Assembly: GCF_014904745.1 (NCBI RefSeq)
Contig: NZ_JACZCS010000023.1
Location: 142,907 to 206,906, forward strand
Reading direction: 5' to 3'
DNA from: Oricola nitratireducens
Lineage (GTDB): Bacteria > Pseudomonadota > Alphaproteobacteria > Rhizobiales > Rhizobiaceae
DNA length: 64,000 nt
Every line of letters begins with the position of its first letter. Positions within the stretch are counted from its first letter, which is position 1. A program made the position numbers and the translations under genes. Of this stretch, positions 52,728-60,792 are shown in pieces. The notes beneath the pieces were generated by a model that made no database searches, had not been told where the DNA came from, and was given only the letters and a program-made list of their open reading frames with translations.

Positions 52728-53645
52728 ATGCAGAAAAACCCGCCCGGCCTCCTCGACTACTCGCTGCTGACGGCGCTCGCGCTGTTGTGGGGCAGCTCGT
52801 TCCTGTTGTCGAAGGTGGCCGTGGCCGAGGTAACGCCGATCACCATCACGCTGATCCGGCAGACGATCGCGGTTGTTCTGCTGTTCGTGTTCGCGGCGTT
52901 CGCGCAGCGGTGGTTCCGGCCGAGCGCGCGCGAGCATGGCTTCATGGTGTTGTGCGCGCTGACCGGCACGGTGCTGCCGTTCACGCTGATCAACTGGGGC
53001 GTCGAGGTCATCGACAGCGGGCTGGCGGCGATCCTAATGGGCTTCATGCCGCTGACCGTGCTGGTGCTCGCGCATTTCATCACCCATGACGAGAAGATGA
53101 GCCTGCCGCGGCTCGCCGGCGTCATGCTCGGGCTGAGCGGGCTCGCGATCCTGTTCTGGCCGCAGTTGCAGGCGGGTTTCGGTCAGGACCTGATCCGCCA
53201 GCTCGCGGTGCTCGGCGCAGCCGTCGCCTATGCGGTTAACGCGCTGTCGACCAAGCAGCTGGTCGGCCGGCCGCCGCTGGCGCTGATGGCCTATATCACC
53301 GCCTGGACGCTGGTGATCCTGGTGCCGGCGGCATTCCTGTTCGAGGCGCCGCTGTCGATCCATCCGTCGCCGCGCGTCGCGATGGCGCTGGCCGCGCTCG
53401 GGATCCTGCCGTCGGCCGCCGGGGCGTTGTTCATGGTGGCGCTCATCCGCCGCCAGGGCGCGACCTTCTTCGGTCAGATCAACCTGCTGGTGCCGGTAGC
53501 GGGCGTCGTGCTCGCCGTCATCTTCCTCGGCGAAAGACCGGGAGCGCATGCGCTGATCGCGCTCTGCGTCATTTTCTGCGGCCTGATGGCCGCGCGTATC
53601 AAACCCATTCGAAAGACATCCATCGCTCAGGGGAGCCATCCATGA
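52728..53645 (+). CDS. DMT/EamA-family transporter
   Basis: 305 aa, ten hydrophobic helices in two EamA repeats (LLTALALLWGSSFLLSKVAVAEVTPITITLIRQTIAVVLL ... and AAVAYAVNALSTKQLVG ... GATFFGQINLLVPVAGVVLAVIFLGERPG). Probably exports or imports a small metabolite, perhaps an amino acid or intermediate of the branched-chain pathway. It lies 16 bp after ilvB and overlaps ilvN by 4 bases, so it is part of the ilv operon and translated with ilvN. Confidence 0.95.
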   Translation: MQKNPPGLLDYSLLTALALLWGSSFLLSKVAVAEVTPITITLIRQTIAVVLLFVFAAFAQRWFRPSAREHGFMVLCALTGTVLPFTLINWGVEVIDSGLAAILMGFMPLTVLVLAHFITHDEKMSLPRLAGVMLGLSGLAILFWPQLQAGFGQDLIRQLAVLGAAVAYAVNALSTKQLVGRPPLALMAYITAWTLVILVPAAFLFEAPLSIHPSPRVAMALAALGILPSAAGALFMVALIRRQGATFFGQINLLVPVAGVVLAVIFLGERPGAHALIALCVIFCGLMAARIKPIRKTSIAQGSHP

Positions 53646-54214
53646 ACAAAGCGGCCAAGCAGCCGGCATCGGCCTATTTCATCGCCAAGGAAACCGAACG
53701 GCCCGAGACGCACACGCTGTCGGCCGTCGTCGACAACGAGCCGGGTGTCCTCGCCCGCGTGATCGGCCTGTTTTCCGGCCGCGGCTACAACATCGAAAGC
53801 CTGACGGTGTCGGAAACCGAGCACCAGAAGCATATCTCGCGCATCACCATCGTCACGCGCGGCACGCCGCATGTGCTCGAACAGATCAAGGCGCAGCTGG
53901 AGCGCATCGTGCCGGTGCACCGGGTCGTCGACCTGACGGTCACGGCGGAGGAACGCGGACACGAAAAGCCGCTCGAACGCGAACTGGCGCTGGTCAAGGT
54001 CGCCGGTACCGGCGACCACCGGGTCGAGGCGCTGCGGCTTGCCGACGCCTTCAAGGCGACGGTGATCGACGCCAATGTGGAACACTTCATTTTTGAGGTC
54101 ACCGGCCGCACGTCGAAGATCGAGCAGTTCATCTCCATCATGGCGCCGCTCGGCCTCGTCGAGGTCTGCCGCACCGGCGTCGCCGCGATGAGCCGTGGCA
54201 AGGACGGGATGTGA
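53642..54214 (+). CDS. ilvN: Acetolactate synthase small (regulatory) subunit
   Basis: 190 aa. N-terminal ACT domain (HTLSAVVDNEPGVLARVIGLFSGRGYNIESLTVSETE) that binds valine for feedback inhibition, and a C-terminal activation domain (ALRLADAFKATVIDANVEHFIFEVTGRTSKIEQFISIMAPLGLVEVCRTGVAAMSRG). AGGGGAG site; the start overlaps the transporter stop. Ends overlapping the ABM gene by 4 bases (GTGA). ilvH in some nomenclature. Confidence 0.97.
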   Translation: MNKAAKQPASAYFIAKETERPETHTLSAVVDNEPGVLARVIGLFSGRGYNIESLTVSETEHQKHISRITIVTRGTPHVLEQIKAQLERIVPVHRVVDLTVTAEERGHEKPLERELALVKVAGTGDHRVEALRLADAFKATVIDANVEHFIFEVTGRTSKIEQFISIMAPLGLVEVCRTGVAAMSRGKDGM

Positions 54215-54525
54215 TCGCCGACAAGACCATCCGGCCGGAGGCGCCCGAGGGGGCGGTGCTGCTCGACGGGCATATCGACGTGCCCGCGGACCGCTTGGCG
54301 GCCGTCGGGAAAGCCCTGCCGGACCATGTCAGGCTCACGCATGGCGAGCCCGGCTGTCTCTATTTCAGCGTTACTCCGTGTGCGGATGTTCCGGGGCGGT
54401 TGCTCGTTTCGGAAATCTTTACCGACCAGGCGGCGTTCGAGGCGCATCAGGCGCGCGCCGCAGCTTCCGCATGGGCGGAGGTGACGCGCGACATTCCGCG
54501 CCAATACGAGATCCGGACGGCTTAG
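54211..54525 (+). CDS. Antibiotic biosynthesis monooxygenase (ABM) domain protein
   Basis: 104 aa with a GTG start inside the ilvN stop. Dimeric ferredoxin-like ABM fold: GAVLLDGHIDVPADRLAAVGKALPDHVRLTHGEPGCLYFSVTPCAD ... GRLLVSEIFTDQAAFEAHQARAAASAWAE, which matches quinol monooxygenase YgiN-type proteins. Exact reaction not predictable. Last gene of the ilv transcription unit by position. Confidence 0.88.
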   Translation: MIADKTIRPEAPEGAVLLDGHIDVPADRLAAVGKALPDHVRLTHGEPGCLYFSVTPCADVPGRLLVSEIFTDQAAFEAHQARAAASAWAEVTRDIPRQYEIRTA

Positions 54526-54534
54526 CCCGGATCG

Positions 54535-55269
54535 TCAGACGCCGAGGGAATCCTCCGCGTAGAAGGTGTTGAGGATGCTGACGCGCGGCCGGCCGGGTTC
54601 GGTGCAGATCGCTGGACGGCCGTGCCAGCTGGTCTTCAGGACACTGTGGTTGGGCTTGAGCACGACGAAGGCGTAACCGACATTGGGCAGGAAGGGGAAC
54701 GTCTTCGCCGGTTCCAGAAACCAGGACCCGGCCCGGAATATCCCCTTGGGCGACAGCCGGTAGAGCGTCGTGCCCATATCGGCCCGGGTCTCGTCGCGCG
54801 GCAGGTAGAGCTGCATCGTGACAACCTTCTTTCGCGTGTCGGGATGCGGCTTGATCCGGTAGCCGTCGAGGTCCTTGTAGAGCACAGGCTTGGCGTAGAG
54901 GCCGAGGTCGTCCGGGCTCTTGCGGCCGTCTCCGCGCCGCCGGATCTCAAGTCCCTCGGCGAGCTTCGTGCGGATCGCGCGTTCGAGTTCCGGCGACTGC
55001 AGAACCGCGGAAACCTTGCGCCAGCGTCCGTCGGGTTCCGGATCGATCGCGTCGACATGGCCGTCATAAATGCGGGCCAGGAAACGGGTCCTTTCGTTGT
55101 TCAACTGTTCGAACGCCGCATCGCCGGGCAGATTGTCGAGCAGGTCGCGATAGAAATCCCCGGGGAAGAACTCGCGAAAGAAAATATGCGGGAAGGGCGC
55201 AGAGAAGACTTCGGCGGCCTCGATGCTGGCCGTGGCATGGGCGATGAGATCGGGTAATTCGGCGCTCAC
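54535..55269 (-). CDS. Fe(II)/2-oxoglutarate-dependent dioxygenase-like protein
   Basis: 244 aa. Pattern of 2OG-Fe(II) oxygenases of the 2OG-FeII_Oxy_3/5 type: FFPGDFYRDLLDNLP opening, H-x-D in RIKPHPDTRKKVVTMQLYLP (~138-157), a distal His in PNHSVLKTSWHG, and the late Arg in GRPRVSILNTFYAED. Such proteins occur in polysaccharide and small-molecule pathways; substrate unknown. It converges with the ilv operon with 9 bp between. A 256-bp gene-free stretch follows upstream (55270-55525) with no recognised features. Confidence 0.82.
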   Translation of the reverse strand: MSAELPDLIAHATASIEAAEVFSAPFPHIFFREFFPGDFYRDLLDNLPGDAAFEQLNNERTRFLARIYDGHVDAIDPEPDGRWRKVSAVLQSPELERAIRTKLAEGLEIRRRGDGRKSPDDLGLYAKPVLYKDLDGYRIKPHPDTRKKVVTMQLYLPRDETRADMGTTLYRLSPKGIFRAGSWFLEPAKTFPFLPNVGYAFVVLKPNHSVLKTSWHGRPAICTEPGRPRVSILNTFYAEDSLGV

Positions 55270-55525
55270 AGGAATACCATGCGGGTTTGGCCTTGCATGG
55301 CGATCAATCTACCGCCCGGCTTATCTGCCGGTAAAGCGGTTTCCGATAGAATCCGGCCGGTTGTCAATCCGTCCGGCGTCAGCTTGGAGACGTTCATCGT
55401 TTCACGGGCTCGATGAACGCCTCCAACTCTTTGTTTTCACACAATTCCGGACGGAAAACCGGTTTCCACTTTTCCTGGAATTGCTCTATGGTCCGGCCGC
55501 ATCTGTCAGGCGAGTTCCCCGCGCA

Positions 55526-56014
55526 ATGACTTTCACGACGCTTTCATGGCTGTTCGCGGCCGCCGTCACGATCCACAATCTGGAAGAGGCGATCTGGCTG
55601 CCGCGCTGGGCGGCGAATGCGGGCCGCTACCACGTCCCGGTTTCGGCGCGCCAGTTCCGTTTCGCCGTCCTCGTGCTGACCGTCGCCGCCTGGGTCGTTG
55701 TCATGTGGTCGGAACTGGGAAGCCGGTTCGCCGATTATCTCCTTTCCGGCTATGCGCTGGCGATGCTGGTCAATGTCGTATTTCCGCATCTTGCCGCGAC
55801 GTTCGGCCTGCGTCGCTATGCGCCGGGAACGGCGACGGCGGTGCTGTTCAATCTTCCGGTGACGGCGCTGCTGCTCCAGCAGGCCTTCGCGGAAGGGCGG
55901 ATCGAACCCAATACGTTCCTCTGGGCAGGCCCCCTGACCGCCATCGTGATCGCGATGTCGATCCCGGTGCTTTTCGCCGCCGGCGGCGCGGCGCCTCCCG
56001 GTCCCGACACCTGA
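55526..56014 (+). CDS. HXXEE domain membrane protein
   Basis: 162 aa. Begins MTFTTLSWLFAAAVTIHNLEEAIWLPRWA: HNLEE is the HXXEE signature (PF13787). Four to five hydrophobic helices follow, and His residues (VVFPHLAATFGLRRYAPGT) are conserved in the family. Function of the family is unknown. ATG at 55526 chosen; the longer frame upstream overlaps a non-coding stretch. Confidence 0.88.
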   Translation: MTFTTLSWLFAAAVTIHNLEEAIWLPRWAANAGRYHVPVSARQFRFAVLVLTVAAWVVVMWSELGSRFADYLLSGYALAMLVNVVFPHLAATFGLRRYAPGTATAVLFNLPVTALLLQQAFAEGRIEPNTFLWAGPLTAIVIAMSIPVLFAAGGAAPPGPDT

Positions 56015-56095
56015 CAGACCAGGCGTTTCGGCGAATGTGCCGCGGAGGTGAATCCCACGTGGCGGAGCGCGAACGAATCCGGTACACGGATCGCC

Positions 56096-57223
56096 ATGAA
56101 ATTCTCTCCACAACAGGATGAAGCGCTGCAGGCCGTCTCGCGCTGGCTCAAGACGGGTGACAGGCAATTGTTCCGGCTGTTCGGCTATGCCGGCACCGGC
56201 AAGACGACGCTGGCGCGCCACTTCGCCGAACATGTCGATGGGCATGTACAATTCGCCGCCTTCACCGGCAAGGCGGCGCAGGTGCTCAGGGCGAAGGGCG
56301 CGTCGAACGCCAAGACGATCCACTCGCTGATCTACCGGCCGCGCGGCGAGGAAGCGGTGGAGAACGAGACCACCGGCAAGACGTCGATGGCGCCGACCTT
56401 TTCGCTCAACAGGCAGAGCGACATCGCCAAGGCGAAGCTGGTCATCGTCGACGAATGTTCGATGGTCGACGAAAATCTCGGGCGCGACCTGATGAGCTTC
56501 GGCACGCCGATCCTGGTGCTGGGCGATCCGGGCCAGTTGCCGCCGATTTCGGGCGGCGGTTTCTTCACCGAGGCGGATCCGGATTTCCTGCTGACGGAAA
56601 TCCACCGCCAGGCGGCGGAAAATCCGATCATCCGGCTGGCGATGGATGTGCGCGCCGGCAAGGAGATCATGTATGGCGACTACGGCACGACGCAGATCAT
56701 CCCGAAAAACGAAGTCGATGCCGACCTCGTGCTCGCCGCCGACCAGGTGCTTGTCGGCATCAACAGGACGCGGCGGCGCTACAATCAGCGATTGCGCGAA
56801 CTGAAGGGCTTTACGGCGACCTATCCGCAGGCGGGCGACAAGCTGGTGTGTCTGCGCAACGATCCTGCCAAGGGGCTTCTCAACGGGTCGCTGTGGAAGG
56901 TCATGACGGCGTCGAAGGAGACGGTGAAGCCGGGCATCAACCTGCTGGTTTCGCCGGATGACGGCGATACGGACAGGGGCGTCGCCAAGATCAAGCTTCT
57001 GAAAGCGGCGTTCGATTCTCCGGACGACGACATCCCCTGGCAGACCAAGAAACGCTATGACGACTTCGATTTCGGTTACGCGCTGACCGTACACAAGGCG
57101 CAGGGCTCGCAGTGGGACAACGTTGTGCTTTTCGACGAGAGCTATGCTTTTCGCGACATGCGCAGCCGCTGGCTTTACACGGCGATCACACGCGCCGCGA
57201 ATACCCTTACCGTCGTTAAGTAA
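56096..57223 (+). CDS. RecD-like ATP-dependent DNA helicase
   Basis: 375 aa superfamily 1B helicase/exonuclease core. Walker A GYAGTGKTTLARHFAEH (~28-38), motif Ia FAAFTGKAAQVLRAKGASNAKTIHSL, Walker B KLVIVDECSMVDENLG, motif III LVLGDPGQLPPISGGGFF, and at the end UvrD_C_2 motif VI: YALTVHKAQGSQWDNVVLFDE ... RWLYTAITRAANTLTVV. Stand-alone RecD2-like protein without the N-terminal domain; often phage-like or housekeeping. ATG at 56096 preferred to 56048. Confidence 0.93.
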   Translation: MKFSPQQDEALQAVSRWLKTGDRQLFRLFGYAGTGKTTLARHFAEHVDGHVQFAAFTGKAAQVLRAKGASNAKTIHSLIYRPRGEEAVENETTGKTSMAPTFSLNRQSDIAKAKLVIVDECSMVDENLGRDLMSFGTPILVLGDPGQLPPISGGGFFTEADPDFLLTEIHRQAAENPIIRLAMDVRAGKEIMYGDYGTTQIIPKNEVDADLVLAADQVLVGINRTRRRYNQRLRELKGFTATYPQAGDKLVCLRNDPAKGLLNGSLWKVMTASKETVKPGINLLVSPDDGDTDRGVAKIKLLKAAFDSPDDDIPWQTKKRYDDFDFGYALTVHKAQGSQWDNVVLFDESYAFRDMRSRWLYTAITRAANTLTVVK

Positions 57224-57286
57224 TTGACAATATTTCAGACGTCATAAATGCGTGATAAGTATAATTGTTAGTATAACAGGAAAATC

Positions 57287-57556
57287 GTGACATATTTTGC
57301 CGCCTTTCCCGCACTAATGTTGCAGGTTTCCGCCTCCGGGGGCTCGCCATTGGTCGCAGACACGGCCCCGGGCCTTTTGTCGTCCAGCTATTTCAGCGTC
57401 GATTTCCTCGTGCAGGCCGGCATCGTCTGGGGCGCGCTGATCGCGGTCTATGTCGCCATTTTCGCTTTCCGCCGGCGCGGCAAGCACGAGAAACAAGGTT
57501 TTTCCGACATCTACCAGAAAGAGCTGGACGCCATTCGCAAGGGCGGCAAGGACTAG
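57287..57556 (+). CDS. Small single-helix membrane protein
   Basis: 89 aa, GTG start after AACAGGAAAATC. One membrane helix (VQAGIVWGALIAVYVAIFAF), then a basic RRRGKHEKQ stretch and an amphipathic tail SDIYQKELDAIRKGGKD. No family recognised. The 63 bp upstream are AT-rich, with TTGACA at 57225 and TATAAT at 57260, too far apart for a single standard promoter. Converges with the PP2C-like gene at 57566. Confidence 0.65.
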   Translation: MTYFAAFPALMLQVSASGGSPLVADTAPGLLSSSYFSVDFLVQAGIVWGALIAVYVAIFAFRRRGKHEKQGFSDIYQKELDAIRKGGKD

Positions 57557-57565
57557 GTCCTGACC

Positions 57566-58453
57566 CTAGGCGGGCTGCGCCGCCGACCTGATTTCGAACA
57601 GCACCGCGGTCGCGTCGTCGCTTGGCTTCATGCGCGGATAGATCAGGCCGTCGGGATCCTCCAGTGTCTCGATCTCGCGCAGATGCGCGCCCAGCGGGGC
57701 GAGGCCCTCGCGTTTCGCCATATCGATCATTTCGTCGGGCTCGTAGCGGCCGTAATTCGTCGCCAGCGCCGCGAAGCCGTCGGAGCACAGGAGCCCTGTC
57801 AGCGGAAATTGCGCGGGAAGCGGCGCCGAGACGAGATAGTCGGCGGCCTCGGGGGCCGCGCCCAGCGTCCAGATTCCGCTTTTCGGGGAATTATATGTCG
57901 ATCGCAACGCGCGTTCGCGGGCCATGAGCGTGGGTTCGTCGACGAGGCGCGGCAGTTTTGAAAGACCGCCGCTCTTTTCGATCGCTTCGCGTGCCGCAGC
58001 TTTCTCGATGCCGGCAATGTCCGGCAGGGCGGAATGCGCAGACGTCTCGCCGGCGCCGTCGCGCAGAAACAGGGTGCAGTCGCCGAGGCCGTGGGTGACG
58101 ACGGCGTCGCCCTCGATATGCACCATCTGGAAGCCCGCGACAGGCAGGTTCCAGGCCGGCATGTCGCGGCCGTTGGCGGCGAAGGTGACGATCCGGCGCG
58201 CCAGCGCGTTGGTCGAGCGCACGATGTCCGCGATCGCGCGGCCGGGCGCGATCGTCTCCTCGAAATGGACCTTGGCGAAGGTGGCGAGCCACGCGGCGTC
58301 GCTGTCGTGGCGTCCGACGACGAAATCGGGGCCGAGTCCGGTCGCGCCGTCGATGACGAAGGCGCAATGGGCGGTCCATCCCATCTGGTCCTCGTTGCGG
58401 CGGTCCCCGGAGCCCGGCAGGCTCAGCGAATCGATGATCGAAAGCGTCAACAT
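57566..58453 (-). CDS. PP2C-like serine/threonine protein phosphatase
   Basis: 295 aa. Divalent-metal phosphatase pattern: GDRRNEDQMGW ... FVIDGATGLG (metal Asp, ~33-40), GLGDCTLFLRDG (~123-134), LLCSDGFAALATNYGRY (~222-238) and PSDDATAVLFEI at the end. Reduced but complete metal-binding set of PP2C_2-type proteins. Reverses Ser/Thr phosphorylation of an unknown protein. It shares strand and likely operon with the SpoIIAA-like gene 54 bp upstream; no kinase is in the neighbourhood. Confidence 0.88.
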   Translation of the reverse strand: MLTLSIIDSLSLPGSGDRRNEDQMGWTAHCAFVIDGATGLGPDFVVGRHDSDAAWLATFAKVHFEETIAPGRAIADIVRSTNALARRIVTFAANGRDMPAWNLPVAGFQMVHIEGDAVVTHGLGDCTLFLRDGAGETSAHSALPDIAGIEKAAAREAIEKSGGLSKLPRLVDEPTLMARERALRSTYNSPKSGIWTLGAAPEAADYLVSAPLPAQFPLTGLLCSDGFAALATNYGRYEPDEMIDMAKREGLAPLGAHLREIETLEDPDGLIYPRMKPSDDATAVLFEIRSAAQPA

Positions 58454-58507
58454 GGCGCCCGTAAATCGCGCCTTTGTTTCAGGTGTTTGACAGGCGGTTC
58501 CCGCGGG

Positions 58508-58897
58508 TCATTTTTCGTTGAGCCAGGCGAGGGCTTTTTCTTCCTCGCCACCGCCGAAAGTCCTCATCTCGACATGGAAGAGCGGATCGAAAAGCTCGAC
58601 GAGGGAGCGGATCCATCCGGGCCCGCCGACGACGGCGTAGCGGCGGATGTGCTTCAATGAACGCGTCTTCGCGGCGCGCGTCGTATCCTCGAAGGCGGCG
58701 CGCCATTCGAAGCCGTCGAATTTTTCGAGGGTGACCATCAGATCGATGGTGCCGTGCCGGTCATAGGCGTCCATGAGGATCGCGTAGGTGTCGCGCACAT
58801 CATCGGCATTGAGGCGGCCGACGACTTCGAAGGCGTAGAGATCATCACGGTCGGTGGCGAGCGGGCGGATGGAAGCGGCGGTGACTGTCTCGTTCAT
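58508..58897 (-). CDS. SpoIIAA-like (STAS/SEC14-type) protein
   Basis: 129 aa from the ATG at 58897 (GGAGAGAAACG). Sequence DLYAFEVVGRLNADDVRDTYAILMDAYDRHGTIDLMVTLEKFDGFEWRAAFEDTT ... IRRYAVVGGPGWIRSLVELFDPLFHVEMRTF matches the SpoIIAA-like family PF11964 (CRAL-TRIO-like fold). Soluble. These proteins are not known to be phosphorylated like SpoIIAA. The upstream position relative to the PP2C-like gene suggests functional pairing. Confidence 0.88.
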   Translation of the reverse strand: MNETVTAASIRPLATDRDDLYAFEVVGRLNADDVRDTYAILMDAYDRHGTIDLMVTLEKFDGFEWRAAFEDTTRAAKTRSLKHIRRYAVVGGPGWIRSLVELFDPLFHVEMRTFGGGEEEKALAWLNEK

Positions 58898-58969
58898 CGT
58901 TTCTCTCCGAAATGGCGCGGGCCTCGCGCGGCAGCGCGGTGCGGCCGGATGCAATCATGGCGGGCAAAT

Positions 58970-58994
58970 GCAACGAATTGGAGGCGGCGGCGTT
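58970..58994 (+). promoter_or_regulatory. EcfG-like promoter upstream of the DUF1328 gene (one mismatch)
   Basis: GCAAC (58970-58974), 16-base spacer, CGTT (58991-58994), versus consensus GGAAC-N16/17-CGTT. The predicted start is ~25 bp before the DUF1328 ATG. DUF1328 genes are typical general-stress targets in this class. Confidence 0.4.
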
Positions 58995-59024
58995 TCATTG
59001 CGGTACAAAACGGAGACGTCGATC

Positions 59025-59189
59025 ATGCTCAAATGGATTCTCATCCTCCTCATCATCGCCGCCATCGCCAGCCTGCTCGGCTTTCACGGAGTCGCGGGAA
59101 TGGCCGGAACGGCGGCCAGGGTCCTGATCTTCATCGTGCTCGTCGCGCTGGCGCTGATGCTGCTGTTCGGCCTGCTGGCCGTCGCCTAG
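59025..59189 (+). CDS. DUF1328 small membrane protein
   Basis: 54 aa, two hydrophobic helices (KWILILLIIAAIASLLGF and AARVLIFIVLVALALMLLFGLL) with FHGVAGMAGTA between; exact length and pattern of DUF1328 (YtjA-like). Inner-membrane protein of unknown function, usually stress-induced. CGGAGACGTC precedes the ATG at 59025. It falls below normal gene-finder length limits. Followed by a hairpin terminator at 59212. Confidence 0.93.
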   Translation: MLKWILILLIIAAIASLLGFHGVAGMAGTAARVLIFIVLVALALMLLFGLLAVA

Positions 59190-59211
59190 CGGCGGACGCA
59201 ATCGCAGGCAC

Positions 59212-59240
59212 CGGCCCGGCGGCAAGGCTGCCGGGCCGTT
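59212..59240. terminator. Hairpin between convergent DUF1328 and cupredoxin genes
   Basis: CGGCCCGGC (59212-59220) pairs perfectly with GCCGGGCCG (59230-59238) around a 9-base loop, followed by TT only. Position between converging genes argues for a two-way terminator, though the T-run is poor. Confidence 0.6.
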
Positions 59241-59263
59241 CGAATGCGCTCAGGCGGAGAGGG

Positions 59264-59746
59264 TCACTTGACCTCGATATCCGTCCACATGCCGCCCATA
59301 TAGTGCCCGGCGATGTTGCAGTAGAGGATATAGGAACCCGGTTTCAGGGTGACGGTCAGGGCGCCGGTGGCGCCGGGATCGAGTTCCGCCACCTCGCCAA
59401 GATGGCCGGCCGCTTCCTCGTCGACGCGGCCTTCGCTGTCGATATAGGGGAGTTTTTCGTCAGCCGACTTCAGCGGCGCGACGATCATCTCGTGAACGAT
59501 GTCCTTGGAGTCGTTGGTGACCTGGAATGTCACCGGGCCCGCCGGCACCGATTTCGGCGTCGCGGTAATGCCCATATTGGCCTTGGACATGTCGCCGCCC
59601 ATTCCGTGACCGAGCCCCGTCGCCATGTCCATGTCCGGCTTATCCCACAACGAGACAGAGACAGTGGTCGCGGCCGAGGCCGGGAACGCGGCCAGTAGCG
59701 ATGCGGATGCGATGGCTGCAAAGACTGTTCTGCGTGTGATCTTCAT
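59264..59746 (-). CDS. Periplasmic cupredoxin-domain protein
   Basis: 160 aa, ATG at 59746 with AAGGAG. Sec signal peptide ([25 protein letters not shown]). Plastocyanin-like fold: type 1 copper ligands His ([10 protein letters not shown]), Cys ([10 protein letters not shown]), His (AGHYMGGM) and Met (GGM) in the usual C-x4-H-x3-M spacing. A Met/His/Asp-rich insert near residues 30-55 ([24 protein letters not shown]) could bind extra metal. Probably carries or buffers copper in the periplasm; the partner is not known. Confidence 0.92.
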   Translation of the reverse strand: MKITRRTVFAAIASASLLAAFPASAATTVSVSLWDKPDMDMATGLGHGMGGDMSKANMGITATPKSVPAGPVTFQVTNDSKDIVHEMIVAPLKSADEKLPYIDSEGRVDEEAAGHLGEVAELDPGATGALTVTLKPGSYILYCNIAGHYMGGMWTDIEVK

Positions 59747-60039
59747 GGAAAATTCTCCTTTTCCGTTTGTTGCGCGTCTGTCCGGCCGGGTTTTCCGAAG
59801 GTCTCCGAACCATCCGGCGCGACGGGAACGGACCGGCGCCGCGGAATGCGACACCGGTCCCTGGCGCCGCCTCCAGCCCCTGTCGGGCGGCCGGGCGGAC
59901 GATAGGCGGGCGAAAATTACAAAGCGCTGACAGGATCCGGGCGAGGCAATGCCCGCGCGAAATTACGGGAGGCGGGTTCCAAATCACGCGCGGATGGACT
60001 AGGCGTCGATGCTCTGTTTCGAACCTGTGGCCGATCCCC

Positions 60040-60792
60040 ATGCCTGCCAAGCTTTCTGTCAATCTCAATGCCATCGCCATGCTGCGCAATCGGCGCGACC
60101 TGCCGTGGCCGAGCGTCACCGGCCTCGGCCGTATCGCGCTCGCGGCCGGCGCGCACGGGCTGACCGTGCATCCGCGCCCCGACCAGCGCCATATCCGGTT
60201 TACCGACCTGCCGGAGATCCGCGCGCTGATCGACGACGAGTTCCCGCAGGCGGAGTTCAATATCGAGGGCTATCCGACCGGCGATTTCCTGGCGCTGGTC
60301 GAGGCGGCCGAGCCGGAGCAGGTGACGCTGGTTCCGGACGACCCGGAGCAGCCGACATCCGACCATGGCTGGGATTTCGTCGCCAATCGCGACATGCTCA
60401 AGGCCATCGTGACGCGGCTGAAACGGACCGGCGCGCGGCTGTCGCTGTTTTGCGATCCGGACGCAAGCGAGGAGCAGATCGAGGCGGCCAGGACCACCGG
60501 CGCCGACCGGGTGGAACTCTATACCGGGCCGTATGGCGCCTGTTACGACGATCCGGCGAAAGCGGCCGAGCAGATCGCGTTGCTTGGCAAGACCGCCGAT
60601 GCGGCGCATGCGCTGGGGCTTGGCGTCAATGCCGGCCATGACCTGACGGTCGACAATCTGCCGGCTCTGGTCAAACGCGTTCCCGATCTCGCCGAGGTCT
60701 CGATCGGCCACGGCCTGACAGCGGACGCGCTGATCCACGGCATGGACGGCGCGGTGAGGCGGTTTCGGAGCGCCCTGGAGGCTCCCCGCTAG
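60040..60792 (+). CDS. pdxJ: Pyridoxine 5'-phosphate synthase
   Basis: 250 aa, usual length. Condenses 1-deoxyxylulose 5-phosphate with aminoacetone phosphate to make pyridoxine phosphate (vitamin B6). Signatures: [79 protein letters not shown], and [18 protein letters not shown] ... [13 protein letters not shown]. The ATG at 60040 was chosen; the upstream frame is non-homologous. Its stop overlaps the stop of the convergent radical SAM gene by 3 bases. Confidence 0.97.
   Translation: MPAKLSVNLNAIAMLRNRRDLPWPSVTGLGRIALAAGAHGLTVHPRPDQRHIRFTDLPEIRALIDDEFPQAEFNIEGYPTGDFLALVEAAEPEQVTLVPDDPEQPTSDHGWDFVANRDMLKAIVTRLKRTGARLSLFCDPDASEEQIEAARTTGADRVELYTGPYGACYDDPAKAAEQIALLGKTADAAHALGLGVNAGHDLTVDNLPALVKRVPDLAEVSIGHGLTADALIHGMDGAVRRFRSALEAPR

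Noticed and set aside
57225..57265. Single promoter TTGACA ... TATAAT before the small membrane protein
   Set aside because: The two hexamers are about 29 bases apart, too far for a sigma-70 promoter; only AT-richness can be stated.
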